From: Larix kaempferi
Lineage: Eukaryota; Streptophyta; Pinopsida; Pinales; Pinaceae
Direction of reading: 5' to 3'
Assembly (NCBI GenBank): GCA_027924585.1
Contig: BSBM01000123.1
Location: forward strand, 16,136,001 to 16,200,000
Length of the DNA: 64,000 nucleotides
The first letter of the stretch is position 1; each line of letters opens with the position of its first letter. Shown here piece after piece: positions 35,920 to 46,077 of the stretch. Below the pieces are notes generated by a model. The model was not told the DNA's origin, made no database searches, and was given only the letters and a program-made list of their open reading frames with translations. The translations under genes and the position numbers were made by a program.

Positions 35920-38900
35920 TCTTATCACATATATAGTAGCCGGGCTACCATACATTACTTTTTTGATGCCAGTACACTATTCAGCCAGTTCCCTTACATT
36001 TGAGATGCTGAGATGAGCATCTATATTGGATCACTATCAGATTTTGGACAACAGTTGTATTCCCCATGCCATGACTGAGTCTCAGGACACTCAGAGAGAT
36101 GACCGATGTAGCCATTATACCATTGGTACAGAGCAGTCAGTAGTGCCCAGAGTTACAACAGCGGTTTCAGAGGACAGATGATGGTACAGGTTGACGAGCA
36201 TTCAGGTATATGACTCAGCAGGTATATCATTGTGTTATGGTTATATTGCTTTTATACTTATTCTCATAGTATGTCTTAGCACCTAGTGTCATGATTTGGC
36301 GATCATATAGATATATGGACCTGGTTGAGCTTACTATATATATTCTATTGTCCCTACTCAGACTTAGAAGTTCACTATTCATACTCATTGGTTTTACCCT
36401 CCTTAGGGAGAATAGAGGTGACCATTTCACCATACCTTCGCTTGCTAGTGTTGGCTCCATTATTCATTGTCTTCATCCATCCATTGCCTACCTTTTAGTT
36501 TATCACCCTGACTTACTACTTGACTAGTGACATGGAGGATCTTTTCCCCACTATAGCCTTTGTATTGGGTGAGCTTCCCTGTTTATTGTGTCTCGGCTCT
36601 GAGTTGGTGGCAAAACTTATCTTTGGTGAGTTGGATTGTAGGCCTAAATCATTCTGGTCGGTTGTCCCGATGTTTGGCATTGGCTCGAGCTCCCCCTAGT
36701 CACTTGAGATGTTGTTGGCTAAAACTGAAAGCTCATGAACTACTTATGGAAACTGATAAATTCGCCCATGGAAACTAAAAAGGGCAAAAGTGATGAACTG
36801 CTGAAAAATACTCCTCGAAGAGTATAACAAAGGTCCAAAAAAGCAATGATTCTTAAAGGCTATATCTAAACAATTGCTGACCTTATATATGTATAAAAAA
36901 CATGCCCTGGATTCAAGCTGCAACTAGTTGTGTTTATCAGCACACCTGAGATCCAAAGGGTTATGTAGGCCAAAAAAGCCATGAAATGAAATTGAATGAT
37001 CCTAATGAACCTGGATCAACTTGATGTAGACATGATGCCTAAGTTGAATAAGCACTCTCTAAACAACTTATCCATTTGTGAGACACCGCCATTTCCTCTG
37101 TTGTTGCTCATTCAGTATATACTATGGTGTGTATTCCCTTTCCCATTGCCAAAGTGTCACAAAGTTAAGTCGGTCAAGTCATCCCTTAGCCTAGCCAGTT
37201 ATTTTAGCCTTCACCCTTTACTAGCAAATTGATCACAGCGATGAAGTGAGTATGATCTTGAAAGTCTAGTCTGAGTAATAATAATAATTAATGACATTAT
37301 ATATTTGGATTTAGATCGTCAATAATGATTACTTTGTGTTATAATTGTTATTTGAATAAGTTGTAGAGCTTGCATTAACCTTTGACACTTTGCAGCAGCT
37401 TCCGATGATGGTCTGAGTTATATTTGGTTATGTTGACTTGGTAAAACCTAGTTTGACCAAGGTCAACCATAGGACATGAGATGGTTGGACCTTGTGATGA
37501 TATGGATAGATGATATATGGTCTATGTACATGTACATGATGATTCTATGCAGCAGCTACAGGGTTATGATGATGATTCATGGTTTACAGCAGTGTTTGAT
37601 CATTTAAAAAATTATTATTATTTGACTTGTTCTGGTATATTGGATATATATTTTGATCATTCAGAGACTCATATGGTGTATGAGTACACATCTTGGATGG
37701 ATTTGGACCTTTTGAGTTCGATGAGATAATTTGTTTGCAGTTCCGGGCACTTACAGTGATGATTGAGCCTCAGTAGGCTATCCCAGTGCAGTTTTGGTCT
37801 GTCAGAGACCCTGTCAGAGCAGATGTGATTTTTATCTGGTTGACCTAGGGCGCTGTGCTTGGAGGGGGTGCTCCAGCCACTTGTTTTTACCATATTACCC
37901 CCCTCCCGGACACATTGGTGCCCTCACCTTGACAGCCAAGGCACTCCAGGAGGCAGTTTGGGGTAGTTTCACGCTTCCCGAGGCATTTCAGGATTGGTAG
38001 AAATGGCTATTGAGGAATTCGATTTGGGCTACTGAGGCAATGTCTTGGCATGGGATGGTCAGTGATGATGGATTGATGTCTTCCACACCTCCTCCAGTAG
38101 GTTCAGGTTCATCGGGGCCCGCATCCATCACTTATGGCACTTTCTGATGATTTCTGAGTTCTTTTGAGGCCTACGATTTGACCATGGAGGCACGATTTGG
38201 TATGTTGATGAGTATTTTATTATTATTTTGCTATGGGGATTGACCAAGGGTGGCTAAAATTACTCCTTGGACCCACCATAAGCTTCCTATTATATTTTGT
38301 CATCATGATTTGGTGGGATTCCCCTCTTCTAGGGCGATTTTGTCCACTTATATTATATTTTATTAGTGATCCATGTATTTTATTGTTGAGCTCATCTCAA
38401 CCATTGATTAGACATTTGTATCTTTTAATCTTAGCCACTCATTCAAAAAGTGGTTAGGATTTTGATGCCTCTCCTTTCTATTTAAAGGAGAGAGCTTCTC
38501 ATTGTAAGGGGTCTTTGGCTCTTGGATTATTGGTATAGAAAAACTTTATTGCGGAAATTCTTGTGGTCTCCTTTGCATCTGGTGTTCTTAGATGGTGATT
38601 GGAAAGTCTATTGCAACCTAGCATTTGGAATTTGTGGTAAGATCTATCTATTTTGGAAATCACTGTCTTGTCTACAGGAGGGCGACTTCAACAAGGGAGA
38701 TTTTGCAAGGCTCCTTCAAATCGACTTTCTTGGCATTTGCTCGTATCAGGGGGTTATCATTAGTATCATTGTGATCTATGCTATCTTTCTGTTACTTCTC
38801 TTGTGGCATTAGTGTTATCTCTTGATTACATCAAATCTGATATTGTTGACGTTTGTTGTGCAGGAGAGAGGGCGCATTGGCTTCTTGGACTAAATCGATT

Positions 38901-40439
38901 GCATAGAAAACTACCTCAAAGCTTCTCAAATTGATCGGGTTTGCATAGATCATCATCATCAAGGCATCTACAAGGTTACCCAGGTAAGATCCACAGGTTT
39001 GTTTCTCTTATCTTGATCCAATCCATTGACATAACTCATAAATTGACAAAACCCTTATTTCGTCAAACCCTCATTTTTACATTTTTTCAGATCTACTAAG
39101 ATCTAGTGGCTTCTTGGGTAAGATAAAACCCACCTCTATAGTATCCACAGCATCCTGGATCTATTGTTTGGTGAGGATTGGCCTCCATTTGACCCTCTTC
39201 CCAAGGCATTTAGCCTCTCCAAGCAAGGGCGCACTTCCTAGTTTGGTGGGTTGACCTAGATCTAGTATGTGGGTAGTTGAGATTCCACTTGATTCGTAAT
39301 CTACACATCCAATAACCTACCCCCAAATTGTCACTTTCTTGATTTCTACCTTGTGGGCCCTATTCCACATTTTAAGGGATTTAATTCCCATTTTGGACCA
39401 CTTGGTATCTTTAAACTCAGATCTAGTAAGATCTAGCCATTGGATTGCCATGAAATTATAGCTCCACACTCTTACTTGCTTAAACCACTTGGATCTGAAG
39501 TTTGGATGCTATTGGACTTGTCTTGATCCATTTATCCCCATTTTTGCCCTCCTTGGGCAAAGTCGCACCACCTTGGAGAAGTGAGTTGGCCCACTTCTAG
39601 GACATGGGTACTTGAGATTTTAGTGGATTTGGAACGGGCATAATTCAAAACGTAGGTCTAGTAGGTCACCTTGTCAAATCTTGCCTTGGGGATATCATTC
39701 CTTGTTTTAAGGGATTGTGGTCCACTTAGGTCAAAACATCAAATATGTAGATCTAGACTTATGTATCCATCAAGACTTTAATTGCCCACTTGTCTCATGC
39801 AATAGGAGTCCTCAACCACAAGTTAACCTTACTTTGACTCCATTATCCCAATTCCCAAGGCACTGGTTTCTCTTCAAGTTAATTCGACTTTCCTAGATTG
39901 TTGGATTAACTTTTGGTTTGACCTTTGTGTGGTGAACTAAACCCTTTGATGTCATCATGTATCATGATCAAGCTTGTCACTTGTACTAGTTTTCCCCAAT
40001 TCAACCCATAAACTACCCTGCATTGGACAGGGTTCCCAAGGCAGTGGATTTTCTCACATTGAACTAGTACTTTAATCCTGGATCCTATTTCACAAATCAT
40101 AAGTCACTCTCATATCAATAATGAACCAAAGCTATACTCATTGAACCCCTCACTTGTCTTGTGACTTCATCCTAAGGTCTAGGATAAACCATACACCTTA
40201 CTTCACTTAGAATTAACTTGATTTGGTGTCTTGGTTTTGATCTCTCCTGTCGAGAGTAGATCGGGTCTCCCCCTTTGTTGTCTGGGCTAGATAACATAAA
40301 GCGAAGTTTGCCTCGACTGGCGTGACAACCATCTATTGGAGGTCGAGGTGATCGTGGTTGCACCTTTTGAGTTGCCCTTCCCTACTGCCATCCATGAATG
40401 GATACATCCATAGGGGTAACTACAGTTTAGGTGACAACA
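35920..40439 (+). mobile_element. E2 LTR-A (original 5' LTR, 4520 bp)
   Basis: Starts TCTTATCAC (the second base is C instead of the G in the other two LTRs) and ends GGTGACAACA before the PBS. A TATA-like CTATTTAAAGG lies at 38478-38488. It differs from LTR-C by scattered substitutions of a few percent, so the original insertion is not recent. Small open frames inside show no domain. Confidence 0.92.
38478..38488 (+). promoter_or_regulatory. TATA-like box of E2 LTR
   Basis: CTATTTAAAGG, also at 48632-48642 and 58786-58796. It is followed by GAGAGAGCTTCTCATTG, a plausible start of R. Position-based. Confidence 0.4.
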
Positions 40440-40650
40440 TTTTGGCGCTGTTGCCGGGGAAGGCAATAGCTTACCCTGGTTCGACATACTTTTCTTAAAT
40501 CCCTCCCGTTCTCTTTGCCCAACATTTTTGCGCCGTTGCAGGGGAGGCAATAGCTCACTCTGGTTTGACATATATTTCCTTGAGCCCTACTCCGGTTCTT
40601 CTTGCCTAACATTTTGGCTTTGAAAGGCATAGGCTTACCTTGGATAAATC
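40435..40650 (+). repeat. tandem duplication covering the LTR end and PBS of E2, copy 1
   Basis: Units start at 40435, 40520 and 40607 (85 and 87 bp apart; third unit partial), each beginning (C/T)AACATTTT. They continue with a PBS-like stretch, GGCAATAGCT, and a GGTT(C/T)GACATA phrase. A second, degenerate PBS (TTGCGCCGTTGCAGGGGA) lies at 40528-40545. The same array is at 50589-50804. Confidence 0.8.
40443..40460 (+). other. primer binding site of E2, copy 1
   Basis: TGGCGCTGTTGCCGGGGA, three bases after the LTR end. It differs from the E1 PBS at one position in these 18 bases. Confidence 0.9.
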
Positions 40651-41707
40651 TGGTAGCCATTATTCACTCTCTCCTGCATATACAACAACACATATCTTGG
40701 TAGAAGAGTTCAAATCTACTTGGCGACTCCCAACCGTGACTCCGCTGAGGAACGAGCTCATTCACATCCTTACAACACCTAGAACTATGCCTTGCGTCAC
40801 TTATTCAGAGAACGATATGATTTTGAGAATGATGACCGAAATGAGTGGTTTAATTCGAAACTTGAATGGGGTAGTTCTCAGAAAACAAAGTGAGAATATC
40901 AAACACTATGAACCTTTCTATAAAACCTCTGAGGGTGTGTATACCAATGAATATCTTCAAACTAGGTCTACAAGCAAAGCTTCTGATGGTCGAGTAGTAA
41001 CTAGGTCTCTGGCGAAGAATAACTCAAAAGATATAGATAAGAGCAGAACTACTGTGAAAGAAAATTCCCTTGACTAAAGGAATATCACTCGTAGAGTCCC
41101 CACTCAAACTCCAAACATTCTTCCTAAAGGAATTTTAAAGAAAAATGATCAGCCCAGAAGGTTGTCTCCTCAAGTCACCAAGAAGGTAACAAGTTCGAGC
41201 CCTGCTAAACCCCAGGCTAGGGAGCTAGTGCAAAGAAAGCAAGTGAATACTCCTAGCAAGGAGATTTCCCGTATAACACAAGAAAAGCTGAATTCAAATA
41301 TATTGGGAAAACTCTCTGGATCCTCTGTCATGTTATCTTTGAAAGACTTGGTAGTTATCCCTTTTGTTAGAGCACAAGTAATGCATTTATTGGGTCTAAA
41401 AATAAATTCCAAGGATCAAGAAAAGGCTTGCAACCTAGAGATTGATTTGAGTAACTTCTTATCCAAACCCAATATCCCTGTGCCCTTGGGGGAACTGTTG
41501 AAAATCCCTTCGTACTTTAATCAGGCAACTAAATTCTTAGGAATCGAGCCTAAAGTCAAGAATCCTGTGAAATTAACAATTGAGGAAGACCCCCCCATTA
41601 TGATTCAAAGTGTAATTGATAAAGGTAGGGGTCACCCCCCTTTTTATATTGCTTTGGAGATTAATCAATTGATATTACATAACTGTATGTTATATTCAGG
41701 AGCATAA
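40640..41707 (+). pseudogene. pre-protease reading region of E2, copy 1 (no gag domain)
   Basis: One frame with an in-frame TAA at 41075-41077. The encoded segments are Lys/Ser-rich, with TWRLPTVTPLRNELIHI near the start and a LKDLVVIPFVRAQVMHLLGL segment in the middle. I see neither a Retrotrans_gag core nor a CCHC knuckle, so this is a linker before protease, not a Gag. It runs into protease, where the catalytic triplet reads YSGA followed by TAA (41705-41707): both the Asp and the following Ser position are lost. Confidence 0.7.
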
Positions 41708-42131
41708 GTGAATGTTATGCCTTTTAAGGTCATGGAACAATTGGAACTAAAACCATCCAGAGAATATAGAAATGTGTGGGATGGATTCTAGGCCTGTTAA
41801 GTCAGAAGGTATGATAGAGAATCTCAAGATGAAGTTGGCTGCTTATCCTGCAATTGAAATAAGTATGAATGATTTGGTTTTAGATATTCCCGACGCATGG
41901 GGGATGTTGCTATCAAGGGAGTGGGCTGCCAAATTAGGAGGAAGTATCCAAATGGATTTATCTTACGCAACCATTCCTATTGGGAGAAAAGCTTCTTATA
42001 GATTGAGGAATGAAAAACCTATGACAGAGCATGTAGAAACACCCGACTATTTGTTTGAAGAGGCTATGCGCCCCACTGAGGAAGTTGGAAATTATATGGT
42101 GATGGCTAACTTTTGGGAAGAGCCCCGGTAA
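41708..42131 (+). pseudogene. protease C-terminal part of E2, copy 1
   Basis: VNVMPFKVMEQL follows the stop at 41707. A frameshift near 41770 moves to the frame with CGMDSRPV and LVLDIPDAWGMLLSREWAAK, the conserved distal part of plant gypsy proteases. It ends at TAA 42129-42131, in frame with the RNase H that follows. Protease is inactive: its catalytic Asp is Tyr in both tandem copies. Confidence 0.72.
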
Positions 42132-42707
42132 TATCCTTTCCCTCCTAGTCAAGTTTGGAAAATGCATTTTGATGGGGCTAAATCTAGGCATGGTGTTGGA
42201 GCTGGAATTGTCCTCACATCTCCTTCTGGTGAAGAAAAATTATTTGCATATCGTCTTGAATTTGAGTGCACAAATAATGTAGCTGAGTATGAGGCATTGC
42301 TTTTAGGGTTAGAGATTTGCCGCGAACAAAAGATTAAATGTCTAAATGTAACAGGAGACTCTGATTTGATTGTGTCCCAAGTGAAGAACCAGTTTGCAGC
42401 CAAAAATAATAGGCTTAGGGATTATCGAAATGCGGTTTGGGATACCATAGAAATGTTTGATGCCTTTGCAATACGAGCAGTCCCAAGAGAAGAGAATACC
42501 CTGGCCGTTGCATTATCAGTAATAGCATGCACCTTTGAAACTCCAGATCATCTTAAGGATAAAGAGTGTAAGGTTGAAGTAATATTTAGACCATCGGTTC
42601 CTGATAATCAAGATCATTGGCAAATCTTTGATAATGATGCACAAATCATTGCATTCTTACAAAACACTGAAAATTTTCAGAACTTGCAATGTGAATTTAG
42701 AAGATAA
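42132..42707 (+). pseudogene. additional (archaeal-type) RNase H of E2, copy 1, upstream of RT
   Basis: QVWKMHFDGAKSRHGVGAG opens an RNase H fold with D (FDGA), E (NNVAEYEA) and D (GDSDLI) in place. The fourth acidic position, normally ADAL, reads AVAL, so it is Val. It sits between protease and RT, not between the RT-linked RNase H and integrase. A stop separates it from protease and a frame change from RT (about 42650-42707). Confidence 0.8.
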
Positions 42708-44060
42708 ATTAAACGGTTCTTCTATTCAAGATTTTGATGATATGAAATTAGCAATACCTCTGGAGAAAAATTTCAATAGGCATGATGAATACAAAGGTAA
42801 AAGAGCTGAACCGGTAGATGAGGTTATAGAGATAAATATTGGAACCTCAGTTTCTCCCAGAATGATTAGGATAGGAAAGAATGCCTCCCCAGAAGAAAGA
42901 AAGGCGATTGTGGATCTAATTAGGAAATATAGAGACATTTTTGCTTGGGCGTATGATGAACTCAAAACTTTTGATCCTGAAATTATTGAGCATACTATCC
43001 CTTTGCATGAAGGAGCTAAACCTTATAGGCAAAAGTTAAGAAATGTCAATCCTAAACTTGTACCATTGATCAAAAAAGAGCTTGAAAAAAGGTTGGCTGC
43101 ATAAATTATCCAACCTGTTCGACACACTACTTGGGTTTCTAACCCGGTGATTGTAAGAAAGAAAAATGGTGAAATCAGGGTATGTATTGATTTCAGAAAC
43201 CTAAACCAAGCATCCCTTAAAGACAATTACCCTTTGCCAAATATGGAAAATTTGTTGCAGAGTGTCACTGGGGCAGGTATGTTGTCAATGTTGGATGGGT
43301 TCTCAAGGTATAATCAGGTGCGTATTAGAAAGGAAGACAGAGATAAAACAACCTTTACTACTCCATGGGGAACTTTCCAATATATAAGAATGCCTTTCGG
43401 GTTATTAAATGCCGGTTCTACTTTTCAAAGAGCTATGGATCAGGCATTTAGTGATTTGATTGGGAAAATCATTGCCATTTATCAGGATGACTTGACAGTG
43501 TTTTCAAAGAAACGAGGAGACCATATAGAACATTTGAGAAGAGTTTTTGAGCGTTGCAGAAAGTTTGGCATATCTTTGAACCCCCAAAAGTCAACTTTTG
43601 GAGTAGATGAGGGTAAGTTATTAGGACATATTGTGTCAAAAGATGGTATCAGAATTGACCCAGAACGTGTCCAGGCCATCAATGCTATTGCAGCACCCCA
43701 TAATGTGGCCACCTTGCAATCTTTCTTTGGTAAAATAAACTTTGTCAGAAGATTCATTCCAAACTTAGTAGAATTGGCCAAACCATTAAATGCCCTTCTT
43801 AAAAAGGATGTGAAGTTTGTATGGGATAAAGAATGTGAATCGTCTTTCACCAAGCTTAAAAAAGCCATTTCAACCTCCCCTGTGTTAGCTTGTCCTAATT
43901 ACAATAAAGAGTTCATGATTTACTCGTATGCTTTGGAAGATACTATTGCTGGTGTGTTATTACAAAAGAATGATGAAAACCATGAACAACCTATAGCCTT
44001 TATGAGTAAAAATTTGAGAGATGCTGAACTAAAGTATACCACACTGAAAATCAAGCTTAC
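42628..44060 (+). pseudogene. pol: reverse transcriptase and start of RNase H of E2, copy 1
   Basis: The N-terminal segment DIFAWAYDELKTFDPEI to KKELEKRLAA ends at TAA 43102-43104. The same frame continues with WVSNPVIVRKKNGEIRVCID, MLDGFSRYNQ (first catalytic Asp) and IYQDDLTVFS (43480-43491, YQDD where most relatives have YLDD or YVDD). LGHIVSKDGIRIDP follows. The RT-linked RNase H begins at NKEFMIYSYALED and changes frame near 44045-44060. RT is therefore truncated in both tandem copies. Confidence 0.87.
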
Positions 44061-45605
44061 GCTTTAGTGAAGGCCTTGAAGCATTTTAGAACATATGTGG
44101 GATATTCCAAAATGAAGGCATATGTACTGTATCAAGTGGTAAAGGATGTTCTGTCACAAGCAGATGGTATAGGTGTAAGAGGAAATTGGATTTCATGCAT
44201 ACAAGAGTATGATCTAGAAATTAAGCCTATCAAGATTGTTAAAGGACAAGGGTTAGCTCAACTTTTGACTGAAAAGGGAGGTAAGATGGTAAATCTGGTA
44301 AGTGAAAGAAACCTTGGTATTCTAAACATTGATGACGAGCATGAATGGTACAAAGATATTATGTATTTCTTGAGAAACTTGTCATGCCCTGATCACCTTG
44401 TAGATCATCAAAGAAGAGCATTGAGATTAAAAGCTGAGAAGTATGTTATAACTCAAGACGGGTTAGGATGGAGAAATCCTGATGGAATAATTCTGAAATG
44501 TGTTAGCCTTGAGGAATCACAAACCATTATAAAAGAAATGCATTCTGGATTATGTGGTGGACATTATGCCCCAAGAACAACCGCTGCGAAAATCATGAGG
44601 GCCGGTTATTATTGGCCAACACTTTTCAAGGATGTGCATTCTTATGTTAGAGTTTGCCAAGAATGTCAACTATTTTCAGGAAAACCAAGATTGCCTGCCT
44701 TACCTTTAAATCCTGTAGTGGTAGAAGCTCCTTTTCAGCAGTGGGGTATGGATTTTGTTGGACCTTTTAGTGAAAACTCAAGCAATGGACATAAGTATAT
44801 GTTGACCTATACTGATTACTTTACTCGATGGGTAGGGGCCATCCCAACCAAGAAAGCTACAGCCGAGGTAGTTGTGAAATTTTTGGAAGAAAATATTGTG
44901 TCTAGATATGGTTGTCCTTTAAAAATAACGACTGATAACGCTCCCGCTTTCAGTAAATTAGAAATGTCAACCTTTTGCATGAATCATGGGATCACTCTCT
45001 CACATTCTTCAAACTATTATCCTCAAGGAAACGGTCTCGCTGAATCTAGCAATAAGAATTTGATAAGACTGCTAAAGAGAATGGTTGGCACCAACAAGAG
45101 AAGTTGGGACACAAAGTTGAAATATGCCTTGTGGGCTGACAGGACAACTGTTAAAAGGATTACCGGAAAATCCCCTTTTGAGTTGGTATATGGGCAAGGT
45201 TGTAGACTCCCAATAAATTTACAAATTCCTGTATATGAGCTATTACAACAATGCACTTCAGATGAAGAAGCCTTCCAAGTAAGAATTGATAAATTAGTAG
45301 AACTTGATGAAATGAGAAGGATGGCATTTGACAAAACTATTATTGAACAGGAAAGAGTTAAAGGAACTTTTGACCAAAGAACCAGGAATGTGAAATTCGG
45401 AGTAGGAGACATAGTTTTGTTATGGCACAAAAACAAAGCTAAACCTGGGAACCATGGAAAATTTGAAAAAATCTGGATGGGACCATATCGAGTATCAAGG
45501 ATAGCTGGAAAAGGATCAGTGTTTCTAGAAACTCTAGATGGGGATGAACTCGAACTCCCTGTAAATGGACTTTTGTTCAAGCATTATTTCCCACCTATCG
45601 AGTAA
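44061..45605 (+). CDS. pol: RNase H C-terminus and integrase of E2, copy 1
   Basis: One long open frame (513 codons) that has no true ATG start because it continues pol after a frameshift. The first ~70 residues finish the RT-linked RNase H. The HHCC finger is H159, H166, C197, C200 (counted from 44067). The integrase core has D229 (WGMDFVGP), D290 (TTDNAPAF) and E326 (GNGLAESSNK), with 35 residues between the last two, and the C-terminal GPY segment GKFEKIWMGPY. The catalytic residues are intact. It ends at FKHYFPPIE just before the 3' region. Confidence 0.88.
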   Translation, partial: ALVKALKHFRTYVGYSKMKAYVLYQVVKDVLSQADGIGVRGNWISCIQEYDLEIKPIKIVKGQGLAQLLTEKGGKMVNLVSERNLGILNIDDEHEWYKDIMYFLRNLSCPDHLVDHQRRALRLKAEKYVITQDGLGWRNPDGIILKCVSLEESQTIIKEMHSGLCGGHYAPRTTAAKIMRAGYYWPTLFKDVHSYVRVCQECQLFSGKPRLPALPLNPVVVEAPFQQWGMDFVGPFSENSSNGHKYMLTYTDYFTRWVGAIPTKKATAEVVVKFLEENIVSRYGCPLKITTDNAPAFSKLEMSTFCMNHGITLSHSSNYYPQGNGLAESSNKNLIRLLKRMVGTNKRSWDTKLKYALWADRTTVKRITGKSPFELVYGQGCRLPINLQIPVYELLQQCTSDEEAFQVRIDKLVELDEMRRMAFDKTIIEQERVKGTFDQRTRNVKFGVGDIVLLWHKNKAKPGNHGKFEKIWMGPYRVSRIAGKGSVFLETLDGDELELPVNGLLFKHYFPPIE

Positions 45606-46077
45606 ACTGTGCATTGCATTGCCTGGTAGATTAGAGTAGGTAGGAAAACAAATAAGCCTATTTGGGCAGTAGTTAGTCTTTTCAGCCATTGAGTCTGGCA
45701 CCTTATTTATTTCTAAGCTCCTTTGCAAGCTCCTAGTTTAATTGAGTACCTGTCACTTCTTTTTTTCCTGCACAATAAATTTCAAATTTTGCAAATTATG
45801 TTAGTAGTTTAATTTACTTTCTGCATTTTAATTTCATGGATTTATATTTCTGACATAGAATAGATTTTATTTCAGTTGGTTTTATATTTTTCCCACACAT
45901 GCGGCATGAGGTATTTTTGATGTTTGTGAATGCAGAAATAGGTTGCAAAAATAAAAAGCTGGAAGCAAAATGGTATAGTGCTGGATCATGGATTCGAGTA
46001 TCAGAGTTCGAGGACCAAAGATTCTGAGGTTCTCAAGCGCTCATTTCAGCAGAGCACTTGTCCCAGCCGGAGCCAGA
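45606..46077 (+). other. 3' untranslated region and PPT-like site of E2, copy 1
   Basis: 472 non-coding bases. GGAGCCAGA (46069-46077) directly precedes LTR-B and equals the E1 PPT-like site. Copy 2 is at 55760-56231. Confidence 0.75.

Noticed and set aside
45023-45580. 185-codon frame antisense to integrase (also 55177-55734)
   Set aside because: Shadow of the integrase coding strand; no domain.
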